From positions 10,555 through 47,402 of the forward strand of contig DHTF01000123.1 of the NCBI GenBank assembly GCA_002411515.1: 36,848 nucleotides of DNA, in the 5' to 3' direction. The position numbers and the translations under genes are program-made. Positions within the stretch are counted from its first letter, which is position 1. The number at the start of each line of letters is the position of its first letter. Source of the DNA: Proteiniphilum sp. UBA5267 (lineage in GTDB: Bacteria > Bacteroidota > Bacteroidia > Bacteroidales > Dysgonomonadaceae). The notes under the pieces are model-generated. The model searched no databases. It had not been told where the DNA came from and saw nothing but the letters and a program-made list of their open reading frames with translations. Positions 1 through 7,717 of the stretch are shown here, piece after piece.

Positions 1-1181
1 TTGGTCATTCCGTATTGTGCAAATTGTGCTTTGGCAACTTCCGCGGCCAGTGCTTCGATATCCTGATACTCCACTTTGATTCCGCCTTCTTCTACAATCT
101 TCTGCTTGGCGATATGGAACTTGAGATCCTCTAAGATTGCCGGATAATCGGCTTCAATCTCCTCGACAGTTTTCTTGTCGTTCGATTCGAGCAGCCAGCG
201 TTTCAGAAATGCATCGGGGAATTGTACATCTTTCATCTTCTCCACGATGATATCTTTTGCTGTATGGATGAACAGGTGGTCGGCATTGGGTTTAAACTGA
301 TTGCCGAGTTCCGAAGCAATCTTGGTGCGGAACTCTTCTTCGGTGGTAACAACCCCTTGACCCAGCACCCGGTCGAAAAGCTCCTGGTTCAGTTCAGCTT
401 CCTGGTAACGGGTTACCTCTTTGATGTCGAAACGGAAATCGGCATTGATATCTTTTACATGATCTTTGGTAGTCTGTAGCAACGAGGCCACCTCGGCTTC
501 GTTGTTATCATAGGCACTCTTCGGGTTGAAAACGATGCTGTCTCCTACCTTGGCGCCGATAAACTGATTTTTTACGGTCTCTTCCTTCAGGTAGGAAGGC
601 ATCAGGATGGCATTTTCGATCAGCTGACCGTTTTCTTTCTCCTTCTCCCCATCCATTTCGGTGAGCGTCCCCTTAATCAGGTCGGTATCTTTCGCCTCTT
701 CCTCGATGGAAGCATAGGTGCCGTAATTCTGCTTATAGGCATCCAACTGTTTCTCCAGAAGATCATCCTCCAGCTTCACCCGATAATAGGTCATTTCGGT
801 GTCTTTATCGAGCGGCAACGCAAACTCCGGTGTGAGAGCCACGTCGAAATAAAATGTAAGGATTTCATCCTTGTCGAGGTCTACCCGCATCTCTTCGCTG
901 TCATCGGAGATGGGTTCGCCCAGGATTTTTAATTTGTTTTCCCGGATGAAGTTGGTCAGCTCTTCCGTGACTAGCTTGTTCACCTCATCTACCAGAACCG
1001 CTTTGCCATACATGCGTTGGATTACACTCTTGGGTACTTTACCCTGACGGAATCCGGGAATGTTGGCTTTCTGCCGGAATTGATTCAGTGACTTATCTAC
1101 CTTTTCCTGATAATCTGCTTTCTCCAGTTCTATGACAATGGTTCCGTTTACATCGTCCTTTTTATTCAGTGTTGACTTCAT
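1..1181 (-). CDS. tig: Trigger factor (ribosome-associated chaperone), C-terminus cut by window edge
   Basis: This reading frame is open from its ATG at 1181 to the left edge, so about 393 residues are visible; Bacteroidota trigger factors have roughly 450, so the C-terminal end is missing. The N-terminal ribosome-binding domain carries the family signature GFRQGKVPKS near residues 43-52, which docks on ribosomal protein L23 in known trigger factors. The rest is charged and helical, as expected for the PPIase-like insert and the C-terminal chaperone arms. It binds nascent chains at the ribosome exit tunnel in the cytosol. A well-formed Bacteroidota promoter lies upstream at 1253-1283, giving a leader of about 65 bases with a small hairpin at 1209-1228. 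The identification is firm; only the C-terminus is unseen. Confidence 0.95.
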   Translation of the reverse strand, partial: MKSTLNKKDDVNGTIVIELEKADYQEKVDKSLNQFRQKANIPGFRQGKVPKSVIQRMYGKAVLVDEVNKLVTEELTNFIRENKLKILGEPISDDSEEMRVDLDKDEILTFYFDVALTPEFALPLDKDTEMTYYRVKLEDDLLEKQLDAYKQNYGTYASIEEEAKDTDLIKGTLTEMDGEKEKENGQLIENAILMPSYLKEETVKNQFIGAKVGDSIVFNPKSAYDNNEAEVASLLQTTKDHVKDINADFRFDIKEVTRYQEAELNQELFDRVLGQGVVTTEEEFRTKIASELGNQFKPNADHLFIHTAKDIIVEKMKDVQFPDAFLKRWLLESNDKKTVEEIEADYPAILEDLKFHIAKQKIVEEGGIKVEYQDIEALAAEVAKAQFAQYGMT

Positions 1182-1252
1182 TGAAATGCGTGATGTTTTA
1201 GTGTAAAGTCGGTTAATTTCAACCGATTGAATCCTTTTTTTTAATAAGAGTG

Positions 1253-1283
1253 CAAAATTAGTGTTATTCTTTCAATTTGCAAA
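1253..1283 (-). promoter_or_regulatory. Promoter of trigger factor gene
   Basis: On the minus strand a TTTG box (plus-strand CAAA, 1280-1283) is followed after exactly 19 bases by TAATTTTG (plus-strand 1253-1260), which fits the Bacteroidota -33/-7 consensus TTTG-N19-TAnnTTTG. The start codon lies about 70 bases further on. This is the best consensus promoter in the window, but it is predicted only from sequence. Confidence 0.7.
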
Positions 1284-1344
1284 AAATATTTTCCTGTTTG
1301 AAGAATGCTTTGGAACCTGAAGCAGCGATGAGATCAGGAAATGA

Positions 1345-1373
1345 TTTTTTTTAAAGTGAAAACCCTATCTTTG
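1345..1373 (+). promoter_or_regulatory. Promoter of CPBP protease gene
   Basis: TATCTTTG at 1366-1373 is a perfect TAnnTTTG -7 element. A T-rich stretch at 1345-1352 stands where the -33 box would be. The predicted transcription start would fall about 10-15 bases before the ATG at 1392, leaving a very short leader. Confidence 0.55.
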
Positions 1374-1391
1374 CAGTTCAAAACAGAATAA

Positions 1392-2300
1392 ATGCAACCA
1401 ATTTTCAGATCTGCCACGCCGGGCTCCAAGATAGCCACCCTTTTTATATTGCTTTTTACCGGACTCATTGTGTCCTTGTTGATTATGGGATTAATGAATA
1501 TGGTATTTGGAATGGATGATGCCAGCAACGCCACATCTATTTATACAGGCTCCGTGTTGCAGTCGCTTTTTGCCATTGCACTACCAGCATACCTGACAGT
1601 TGCTCTTACCACTGACAGTTCCACGCGATACTTAAAATTAGGTTGGGATGAGAAGATGGGGTGGAAGGTTATTTTCGCCGTGTTGTTGTTTGTGTTTTCC
1701 TATCCGTTTGTATCTTTTCTGACGCAATGGAACAGCGGCATGCAACTGCCCGAATGGATGAGTAGTTTGGAAGAGGTGATGCGGTCAATGGAGGATGCTG
1801 CCATGGAGACCACAAAGTTGTTGCTGTCGGGTCGTACTCCAGCCATGTTGATCCTCAACCTGATTGTTGTGGCTGGTCTGGCAGCCTTCTCGGAGGAGTT
1901 GTTTTTTCGGGGAGCACTGCAGCAGTTTCTGTGTGAGAGATTTCGGAATGGCCATGTTGCTGTATGGCTTTCGGCACTGCTATTTAGTTTGGTCCACTTC
2001 CAGTTTTATGGTTTTTTGCCGAGAATGATGTTAGGTGTGCTGCTGGGTTATCTGTTTCTTTACACACGAAACCTGTGGGTAGCTGTCATCTTTCACTTCG
2101 TGAACAATGCCACGGTGATTCTGCTTTACTTTTTCTGGAGCGACAAGGAGTGGTTTAGTCGGATGGAGGAGCTACCGGTAACTATTCCCTTTCTGGTGGT
2201 TGCCACAGTGAGTGTGCTGCTTACACTGCTTCTGTTTTGGATCTATCTGAAAAGAGACCGACAATCGGTCGATGGAGCAGAAACAATCAACTTATATTGA
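1392..2300 (+). CDS. CPBP family intramembrane glutamic protease
   Basis: The 302-residue protein is strongly hydrophobic with about seven or eight membrane segments. The CPBP/Abi (Rce1-like) motifs are all present: EELFFR at 168-173 (EExxxR), FSLVH at 198-202 (FxxxH) and HFVNN at 235-239 (HxxxN). These residues form the membrane-embedded active site in Rce1-type proteases. Bacterial members process or bind membrane peptides, but the substrate of this one cannot be told from sequence. The ATG at 1392 follows a good promoter. The stop at 2300 is one base before the likely start of the next gene, so the two are probably translationally coupled. Confidence 0.88.
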   Translation: MQPIFRSATPGSKIATLFILLFTGLIVSLLIMGLMNMVFGMDDASNATSIYTGSVLQSLFAIALPAYLTVALTTDSSTRYLKLGWDEKMGWKVIFAVLLFVFSYPFVSFLTQWNSGMQLPEWMSSLEEVMRSMEDAAMETTKLLLSGRTPAMLILNLIVVAGLAAFSEELFFRGALQQFLCERFRNGHVAVWLSALLFSLVHFQFYGFLPRMMLGVLLGYLFLYTRNLWVAVIFHFVNNATVILLYFFWSDKEWFSRMEELPVTIPFLVVATVSVLLTLLLFWIYLKRDRQSVDGAETINLY

Positions 2301-2301
2301 T

Positions 2302-2877
2302 ATGATACAGATACAAGATACCCTCATCTCGGACGATTTGTTCGAAGTACATTTTGTTTGTGACCTATGCAAATGCAAAGGTCAGTGTTGTGTGGATGGA
2401 GAGTCAGGGGCGCCGATCACCCGCGAAGAGTTTACAGAAATCAATGAGATACTGCCTGCTATATGGGAAGACCTCACGCCCAAAGCACAGGAGCTGATCA
2501 AACAGCAGGGAATTGCTTATACCGACAGCGATGGGGAACTGGTTACCTCCATCATCCAGGGTGAAGAGTGTGTCTTTGCCAGCTTCGATGCCAACGGAGT
2601 TTGCAAGTGCACAATCGACAGTGCTTTCCGAGAAGGACGCATTGCCGTTCAGAAACCTGTTTCGTGTCATCTTTACCCGGTGAGGTTGCATAATTATGCT
2701 GATTTTACGGCGGTGAACTATCATCGCTGGTCGGTCTGCCAGCCCGCCCGTAAACTGGGACGAAAAGAGGGCGTACCTCTATACCAGTTCTTGCGGGAAC
2801 CACTGATCAGAAGATTCGGTGAATCGTGGTACCGGGAGGTATGTGAGGCGGCAACATTGCTCAGTGAAAAAAAGTAA
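2302..2877 (+). CDS. DUF3109 family protein with cysteine cluster
   Basis: I start this 191-residue protein at the ATG at 2302, one base after the stop of the protease gene; an in-frame ATG at 2272 would overlap that gene and add ten residues of unlikely composition. Near the N-terminus cysteines stand at 20, 23, 25, 29 and 30 (CDLCKCKGQCC). Further groups follow (EECVF, GVCKC, VSCHLYPVR, SVCQPA). This pattern resembles YkgJ/DUF3109 cysteine-cluster proteins, which are thought to bind a metal or Fe-S cluster. No function is established for the family as far as I know. It sits in an apparent operon with the upstream protease, and a separate TetR gene follows. Confidence 0.8.
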   Translation: MIQIQDTLISDDLFEVHFVCDLCKCKGQCCVDGESGAPITREEFTEINEILPAIWEDLTPKAQELIKQQGIAYTDSDGELVTSIIQGEECVFASFDANGVCKCTIDSAFREGRIAVQKPVSCHLYPVRLHNYADFTAVNYHRWSVCQPARKLGRKEGVPLYQFLREPLIRRFGESWYREVCEAATLLSEKK

Positions 2878-2931
2878 CAGGATCATGCTATTTTTTTCCT
2901 CATTTGCTTTCCAGATTTGAAATCTTTGTTT

Positions 2932-2939
2932 TATTTTTG
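2932..2939 (+). promoter_or_regulatory. -7 element upstream of TetR regulator
   Basis: TATTTTTG at 2932-2939 matches TAnnTTTG. TTTG boxes occur at 2903-2906 and 2916-2919, but neither has the usual 19-21 base spacing, so the -33 assignment is open. Transcription starting near 2946 would give a leader of about a dozen bases before the GTG start at 2958. Confidence 0.4.
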
Positions 2940-2957
2940 CACATATATAAATAAAAT

Positions 2958-3560
2958 GTGCAGAATAAGGTGACTTCGCCCATTTCAAAAACGAAAAACA
3001 ATTTAATTGACGTAGCCCGGCAGCTTTTTGCAAAACAAGGTGTCGAGAATACGACAATGAATGACATTGCCGAGGCATCTCAACGAGGCAGACGTACCCT
3101 TTATACCTACTTCAGCAGCAAGAGCGATATCTATAAGGCTGTAATTGAGTCGGAGCTCGATGTGCTCTTCGGCAGACTGGAGGAGGTGACACGCCGAAAT
3201 ATGCCTGCAGATGAGAAGCTTATTCTGCTGGCTTTTACCCGTTTTGGCGCCATCAAGGAGGTGGTGACCCGCAACGGTAACCTGCGGGCTGATTTCTTCA
3301 GAGATATCTGGAAGGTAGAAAATGTACGCAAGGAGTTTGACAGGAAAGAGATCCATTACCTGGAGACCATCATCCAGGATGGTTGCGAAAAGGGAATCTT
3401 TCAACCCTGCGACATCAGACAAACAGCCGAGATATTGCATTACGCATTCAAGGGTCTTGAAGTGCCCACCATTCGCGGTGCCATGAAGCTCGACTACAAT
3501 AAAAAGGAGGACAGGGAAATTATTTCTTCCATTTTGTTTAAAGGAATGTATGCGAAATAA
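2958..3560 (+). CDS. TetR/AcrR family transcriptional regulator
   Basis: The 200-residue protein has a TetR-type N-terminal DNA-binding domain at roughly residues 12-62, with the typical run LIDVARQLFAKQGVENTTMNDIA, and RTLYTYFSSKSDIY for the recognition helix and following helix. The remainder is an all-helical ligand-binding and dimerisation domain of no recognisable specificity. The start is GTG at 2958: an overlapping ATG at 2956 is in another frame and closes after five codons. The gene lies 161 bases upstream of a FabG-type reductase, so a role in fatty-acid or envelope control is plausible but inferred from position only. A palindrome at 3661-3674 between the two genes is a candidate operator. 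Confidence 0.85.
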   Translation: MQNKVTSPISKTKNNLIDVARQLFAKQGVENTTMNDIAEASQRGRRTLYTYFSSKSDIYKAVIESELDVLFGRLEEVTRRNMPADEKLILLAFTRFGAIKEVVTRNGNLRADFFRDIWKVENVRKEFDRKEIHYLETIIQDGCEKGIFQPCDIRQTAEILHYAFKGLEVPTIRGAMKLDYNKKEDREIISSILFKGMYAK

Positions 3561-3660
3561 ACTATTTCAGTTATCTGATTTTGGGTATAGCAATCAACGA
3601 TTGTCGGCATACATGAGCAATTGATGAATAATAATCGTATGAAACGAGCATTCAGACTAT

Positions 3661-3674
3661 TTCTCTCAAGAGAA
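3661..3674. promoter_or_regulatory. Palindrome between TetR and fabG, candidate operator
   Basis: The 14-base sequence TTCTCTCAAGAGAA is a perfect inverted repeat with 6-base arms and a 2-base centre. It lies about 48 bases before the fabG start. TetR-family operators are typically palindromes of this kind of length, so it may be bound by the neighbouring regulator. No second copy is evident upstream of the regulator itself. Confidence 0.35.
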
Positions 3675-3721
3675 TAAATCCTTGCGGGTTCCATACTCCA
3701 CAATGAAAATAAAATAATCAT

Positions 3722-4468
3722 ATGAAGTTATTAGAAGGGAAAACAGCGTTGATTACCGGTGCTGCCCGCGGAATCGGGAAAGCCATCGCTTTGAAATTTG
3801 CATCGGAGGGAGCCAATATTGCGTTCACCGACCTGGTGATAGACGAAGCCGGTGAAGCCACCGAACATGAAATTGCTTCTCTCGGTGTGAAATGCAAAGG
3901 GTACGCTTCCAATGCTGCTAATTTTGAAGAAACACACCATGTGGTGGAACAAATCATGCAGGATTTCGGTCGTATCGATGTTCTGGTTAACAATGCCGGC
4001 ATCACCAAAGATGGTTTAATGATGCGAATGAGCGAACAACAATGGGATGCGGTGATCAACGTAAACCTGAAGTCCGCTTTTAATTTTATCCATGCTGTCA
4101 CACCCGTGATGATGCGCCAGAAAACAGGAAGCATCATTAACATGAGTTCGGTAGTGGGGGTTTCCGGAAATGCGGGGCAAGCAAACTATTCAGCATCTAA
4201 AGCAGGAATGATTGGACTGGCCAAATCGGTGGCCAAAGAGCTGGGATCAAGGGGCATTCGTGCCAATGCCATCGCTCCGGGCTTCATCATCACCGATATG
4301 ACGGGACAACTTTCAGAAGAGGTGCGCAATGAGTGGGCAAAACAAATACCATTGCGACGCGGAGGGACGCCAGAAGATGTAGCGAATGTAGCTATTTTCC
4401 TCGCTTCAGACCTTTCTTCGTACGTGAGTGGCCAGGTAATCCATGTCTGCGGTGGCATGAATACCTGA
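3722..4468 (+). CDS. fabG: 3-oxoacyl-ACP reductase (SDR family)
   Basis: The 248-residue protein is a classical short-chain dehydrogenase. It shows the cofactor loop TGAARGIG at 12-19, NNAG at 90-93, the structural N115, the catalytic serine region MSS at 141-143 and the catalytic pair Y156/K160 (YSASK). Its length and sequence match FabG, which reduces 3-oxoacyl-ACP with NADPH in fatty-acid elongation in the cytosol. A related SDR with another substrate cannot be wholly excluded, and Bacteroidota genomes often carry several FabG-like genes. A hairpin terminator follows at 4490-4530. Confidence 0.85.
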   Translation: MKLLEGKTALITGAARGIGKAIALKFASEGANIAFTDLVIDEAGEATEHEIASLGVKCKGYASNAANFEETHHVVEQIMQDFGRIDVLVNNAGITKDGLMMRMSEQQWDAVINVNLKSAFNFIHAVTPVMMRQKTGSIINMSSVVGVSGNAGQANYSASKAGMIGLAKSVAKELGSRGIRANAIAPGFIITDMTGQLSEEVRNEWAKQIPLRRGGTPEDVANVAIFLASDLSSYVSGQVIHVCGGMNT

Positions 4469-4489
4469 TCAGGGTAACAATCATATTGT

Positions 4490-4530
4490 CAGAGGCACAC
4501 GGGAGTACCTATGTGCCTCTGAATATTTTT
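4490..4530 (+). terminator. Rho-independent terminator after fabG
   Basis: A perfect 10-base stem (CAGAGGCACA at 4490-4499 with TGTGCCTCTG at 4512-4521) encloses a 12-base loop and is followed by AATATTTTT. It lies 22 bases after the fabG stop and ends 21 bases before the next start codon. Confidence 0.7.
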
Positions 4531-4551
4531 AAACGGATCCTGAATTATAAG

Positions 4552-5226
4552 ATGACTGTTTTATACGAAGACAACCACCTCATCATTGTCAACAAGGCAC
4601 CCGGTGAGATTGTACAGGGCGACAAGACGGGCGATGAGCCACTGTCGGAGATGGTAAAAACCTTTCTTAAGGAGAAGTATCACAAGCCTGGCAATGTTTT
4701 TTGCGGTGTCACCCACCGGCTCGACCGGCCGACGAGTGGAGTGGTGGTGTTTGCCAAAACCAGCAAGTCACTCACCCGGCTCAACGACATGTTTCGTAAG
4801 GGTGAAGTGAAGAAGATTTACTGGGCTATTGTGAAAAACCGGCCCCCGGCAGACGAAGATACCCTGACCCATTATCTCATCAAAAATGAGAAAACCAACA
4901 AGTCTGCAGCCTTCGATACAGAAAAACCCCATACAAAAAAGGCCGTTCTTCATTACCGACAAATTGCGGCATCCACAAACTATTTCCTTCTCGAGATTGA
5001 TCTGGAGACAGGACGTCATCACCAGATACGCTGCCAGCTTGCAAAAATTGGCTCTCCCCTCAAAGGTGACCTCAAGTATGGCGCCGAACGTTCCAACCCC
5101 GATGGGAGCATCAGTTTGCATGCACGTGCTATTTCCTTTATACATCCTGTATCGAAAGAGCCAATTTCCATTACCGCTCCCTTGCCGGAGGATGCATTGT
5201 GGCGTGCCTTTGAACCATCAAAATAA
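4552..5226 (+). CDS. RluA-family pseudouridine synthase, short form
   Basis: I place the start at the ATG at 4552, giving 224 residues (MTVLYEDNHL onward). The frame stays open upstream into fabG, but that part has no similarity to the family and overlaps a gene and a terminator. The catalytic motif HRLDRPTSG begins at residue 55, with the nucleophilic aspartate at D58. A second family motif, TGRHHQIRCQL, follows in the C-terminal half. There is no N-terminal S4 RNA-binding domain, so it resembles the RluA/TruC-type single-domain enzymes more than RluC or RluD. It isomerises uridine in rRNA or tRNA; the target site cannot be told from sequence. Confidence 0.87.
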   Translation: MTVLYEDNHLIIVNKAPGEIVQGDKTGDEPLSEMVKTFLKEKYHKPGNVFCGVTHRLDRPTSGVVVFAKTSKSLTRLNDMFRKGEVKKIYWAIVKNRPPADEDTLTHYLIKNEKTNKSAAFDTEKPHTKKAVLHYRQIAASTNYFLLEIDLETGRHHQIRCQLAKIGSPLKGDLKYGAERSNPDGSISLHARAISFIHPVSKEPISITAPLPEDALWRAFEPSK

Positions 5227-5278
5227 ACAAGATTGCCACTTTCGCAGCTGTTCGTTTCCCTGGTATCTGTAAAAATCC

Positions 5279-5286
5279 TATATTTG
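5279..5286 (+). promoter_or_regulatory. -7 element of the nucleotidyltransferase gene
   Basis: TATATTTG at 5279-5286 is a perfect TAnnTTTG match, 25 bases before the ATG at 5312. A clear TTTG box at the right distance is lacking; TTTC at 5255-5258 is the nearest candidate. Confidence 0.5.
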
Positions 5287-5311
5287 TGAGATAAAAAAAT
5301 ATACCCGAACA

Positions 5312-6214
5312 ATGAAACCTACATTATTTGTTTTGGCTGCAGGAATGGGCAGTCGTTATGGCGGATTAAAACAACTCGACGGCGTCGGTCCAAGTGGTGA
5401 GACCATCATGGACTATTCTATTTATGATGCTGTAAATGCCGGATTTGGCAAGTTGGTTTTCGTAATCCGTAAATCATTTGAAGCCGACTTCAGAGAAAAG
5501 ATTGTCAGCAAATATGACAAGAAAATACCGGTGGAACTGGTGTTTCAGGAGCTCGACCATCTTCCTGAGGGATTTACTCCACACCCTGATAGAGTGAAGC
5601 CTTGGGGCACCAACCACGCAGTGATGATGGGCAAAGAGGTGATTAAGGAACCTTTTGCCGTGATCAATGCCGACGACTTCTACGGGAGGGAGAGTTTTGG
5701 TGTACTGGCCGACTATCTTTCGGGTCTCGCCGGCAGTGAGAATAAATATTGCATGGTGGGTTACCACGTGGGAAATACGCTATCCGAAAGCGGTACCGTG
5801 GCACGAGGGGTATGTGAGACCGATGCCGTGGGACATCTTACCGGCGTGGTGGAACGTACACAGGTGATGCGTGTAGAGGGCAAAGTAAGCTACAAGGATG
5901 AAAACGACCAATGGGTTCCCATAGCTGACCATACCCCGGTGTCGATGAATATGTGGGGCTTCACACCCGATTACTTCCGCTATTCCGACGACTACTTTAT
6001 ACAGTTCTTGAAGGAGAATGCTGACAATATCAAATCGGAATTTTTTATTCCTTTGCTGGTGAACCACCTCACTGTAACCGGTAAGGTGACCGTAAAAGTG
6101 TTGGATACTCCTTCAAAATGGTTCGGCGTGACCTATGCTGAAGACCGTCCCGGTGTGGTGGCCAGGCTGAAAGAACTCACCGAAAGCGCTGTTTATCCCT
6201 CTCCGTTGTGGTAA
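5312..6214 (+). CDS. Nucleotidyltransferase family protein (sugar-1-phosphate type)
   Basis: The 300-residue protein begins with the nucleotidyltransferase signature LAAGMGSRYGGLKQL (residues 8-22), which holds the GxGxR-type nucleotide-binding loop and a lysine at K20. GTNHAV at 99-104 and NADDFYG at 119-125 match the base-binding and metal-binding positions of the NTP_transferase fold. Such enzymes couple a sugar phosphate to NTP to form an NDP-sugar in the cytosol. The sequence does not match RmlA, GalU or GlmU closely enough to name a substrate. It has its own promoter and is followed 45 bases later by the CBS-domain transporter gene. Confidence 0.75.
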   Translation: MKPTLFVLAAGMGSRYGGLKQLDGVGPSGETIMDYSIYDAVNAGFGKLVFVIRKSFEADFREKIVSKYDKKIPVELVFQELDHLPEGFTPHPDRVKPWGTNHAVMMGKEVIKEPFAVINADDFYGRESFGVLADYLSGLAGSENKYCMVGYHVGNTLSESGTVARGVCETDAVGHLTGVVERTQVMRVEGKVSYKDENDQWVPIADHTPVSMNMWGFTPDYFRYSDDYFIQFLKENADNIKSEFFIPLLVNHLTVTGKVTVKVLDTPSKWFGVTYAEDRPGVVARLKELTESAVYPSPLW

Positions 6215-6259
6215 ACTTACGAAGTTTTGGGTGGCATTATGCACTGAATATGCTGTAGT

Positions 6260-7576
6260 ATGTGGATTGACGTCATTATTGTGCTCCTGTTGATCCTGCT
6301 CAACGGGTTTTTTGCTCTGTCGGAGATTGCCATTGTCTCGGCAAAGAAGAACAAACTCAACCGGGAACGCAAACAGGGAAAAAAGGGAGCCAGCCGGGCA
6401 CTCAGGTTGCAGGCTGATCCTGATAACTTCCTATCGTCGGTGCAGGTGGGGATTACCCTCATCGGCATCGTCAACGGTGCATTTGGAGGGCAGGCTTTTG
6501 CAGCATATCTGGTACCCTTCTTTGAGCGGTTTGCAACGACAGCCCCATTTTCAGAGGGCATCTCCATAGTGATCGTGGTCTTCCTGATTACCTATGTATC
6601 CATTGTTGTTGGTGAGCTGGTACCCAAAACAATTGCTTTGAATAACGCTGAAAAGATGGCCATTGCCGTCGCTCCTTTCATCCATGTGGTGAGCATCATA
6701 TTTTATCCTTTTGTGAAGCTGCTGGCATTCTCTACCAGTTTTATCTCCCGACTGATCGGTCTCAAACCGAGGGATGAGGTAATCTCTGAAATGGAGTTGC
6801 GCGCCATGCTGAAGACCGCCTCTCACGAAGGAGTCATTGATGTAGAAGAGAACATCATTCATGAACAGGTATTCTACTTCTCCGATAAAAGAGCCATCCA
6901 CCTGATGACCCATCGCACCGATGTGGAGTGGGTGGATATCAGCAAAGAAAGGGAGGCAATTATTCAGGATCTGCTCCAGATGAAGCACAGCAAGATACTT
7001 GCCTGTAGAAAGAAGATTGATGAATTTGCGGGTATTATCTCCATGCGTGACTTTCTGCTGCGATTGAGCAAAAGGGAACTTTTCTCGGTGGAGGATCTTA
7101 TCATGGAGCCGATCATTGTACCCAACACACTTCGGGCACAGAAGGTGTTGGAAAACTTTAAAAGCAACCACAAGTTTGTGGCTGTTGTAGTGGACGAATA
7201 TGGTAGCCTCGATGGAATCATCACCATGCATGATATATTCGAAAATCTGGTGGGAGCCATACCGGAGGAAAATGACGATGCTTTGGCCGACCCGCTCCTG
7301 TTTATGCGCGATGATCATTCTGCGTTGGTGAGCGGTGAGGCTCCGATTGAGATATTGACCCAGCTCGATGAGGATTTCATCGTTGATTTTGATAAGATCG
7401 ACTATTCTACAGTGGCAGGTTTTGTCTTTGCCTGCATCAACAAAATACCTTTCGTGGGCGACAAATTCGATTATGATAACCTCCATTTTGAAATTATGGA
7501 TGTAGACGGAAATAAAATTGATAAAATATTAGTAACAAAAAAAATAAAAGACTCTGATGACGTGGAGATTAATTAA
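6260..7576 (+). CDS. CNNM/CorC-type membrane protein with CBS pair (hemolysin-like)
   Basis: The 438-residue protein has a DUF21/CNNM transmembrane domain in roughly residues 1-180, with the early motif NGFFALSEIAIVSAKK and the later GELVPKTIAL typical of the family. A pair of CBS domains follows at about 210-335, and a CorC_HlyC domain ends the protein (about 345-430). CNNM proteins act in Mg2+ or Na+ transport or its regulation in the inner membrane; the old name hemolysin is misleading. The gene starts at ATG 6260, shortly after the nucleotidyltransferase stop, and may share its transcript. In Bacteroidota one member of the family is GldE, but I see no gliding genes here. Confidence 0.85.
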   Translation: MWIDVIIVLLLILLNGFFALSEIAIVSAKKNKLNRERKQGKKGASRALRLQADPDNFLSSVQVGITLIGIVNGAFGGQAFAAYLVPFFERFATTAPFSEGISIVIVVFLITYVSIVVGELVPKTIALNNAEKMAIAVAPFIHVVSIIFYPFVKLLAFSTSFISRLIGLKPRDEVISEMELRAMLKTASHEGVIDVEENIIHEQVFYFSDKRAIHLMTHRTDVEWVDISKEREAIIQDLLQMKHSKILACRKKIDEFAGIISMRDFLLRLSKRELFSVEDLIMEPIIVPNTLRAQKVLENFKSNHKFVAVVVDEYGSLDGIITMHDIFENLVGAIPEENDDALADPLLFMRDDHSALVSGEAPIEILTQLDEDFIVDFDKIDYSTVAGFVFACINKIPFVGDKFDYDNLHFEIMDVDGNKIDKILVTKKIKDSDDVEIN

Positions 7577-7622
7577 TGCAGAGAATAAATTCTGAAATTT
7601 ATGTTGTATAACACAATTTTTT

Positions 7623-7655
7623 TTTGGGTAATTGTCCAAATCTGTGTTAATTTTA
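7623..7655 (+). promoter_or_regulatory. Promoter of the galactose operon
   Basis: TTTG at 7623-7626 is followed after 21 bases by TAATTTTA at 7648-7655, a TAnnTTTG-like -7 element with A in the last position. The galM start codon is at 7718, about 60 bases further. A near-palindrome overlaps the -7 element and is listed separately. Confidence 0.45.
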
Positions 7656-7658
7656 CAC
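7644..7658. promoter_or_regulatory. Candidate operator overlapping the galM promoter
   Basis: GTGTTAATTTTACAC is a 15-base inverted repeat with one mismatched pair (half-site GTGTxAA). It overlaps the proposed -7 element, which would suit repression. The half-site GTGTTA also occurs on the minus strand upstream at 7609-7614. The Nudix-like regulator encoded at 11474-12166 is the obvious candidate to bind it, but this is inference. Confidence 0.35.
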
Positions 7659-7717
7659 GAATTTAATTCAAAGATCAATCTTCATCAATATCTTATTCTT
7701 TAAACCAAGAAAATTAC

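Noticed and set aside
4333..4551. N-terminal extension of the pseudouridine synthase frame
   Set aside because: It overlaps fabG and the fabG terminator, and the family domain begins at the ATG at 4552.
6551..7486. 311-codon frame antisense to the CBS-domain transporter gene
   Set aside because: The translation is rich in histidine and lacks any family motif, while the opposite strand encodes a complete CNNM/CBS protein.
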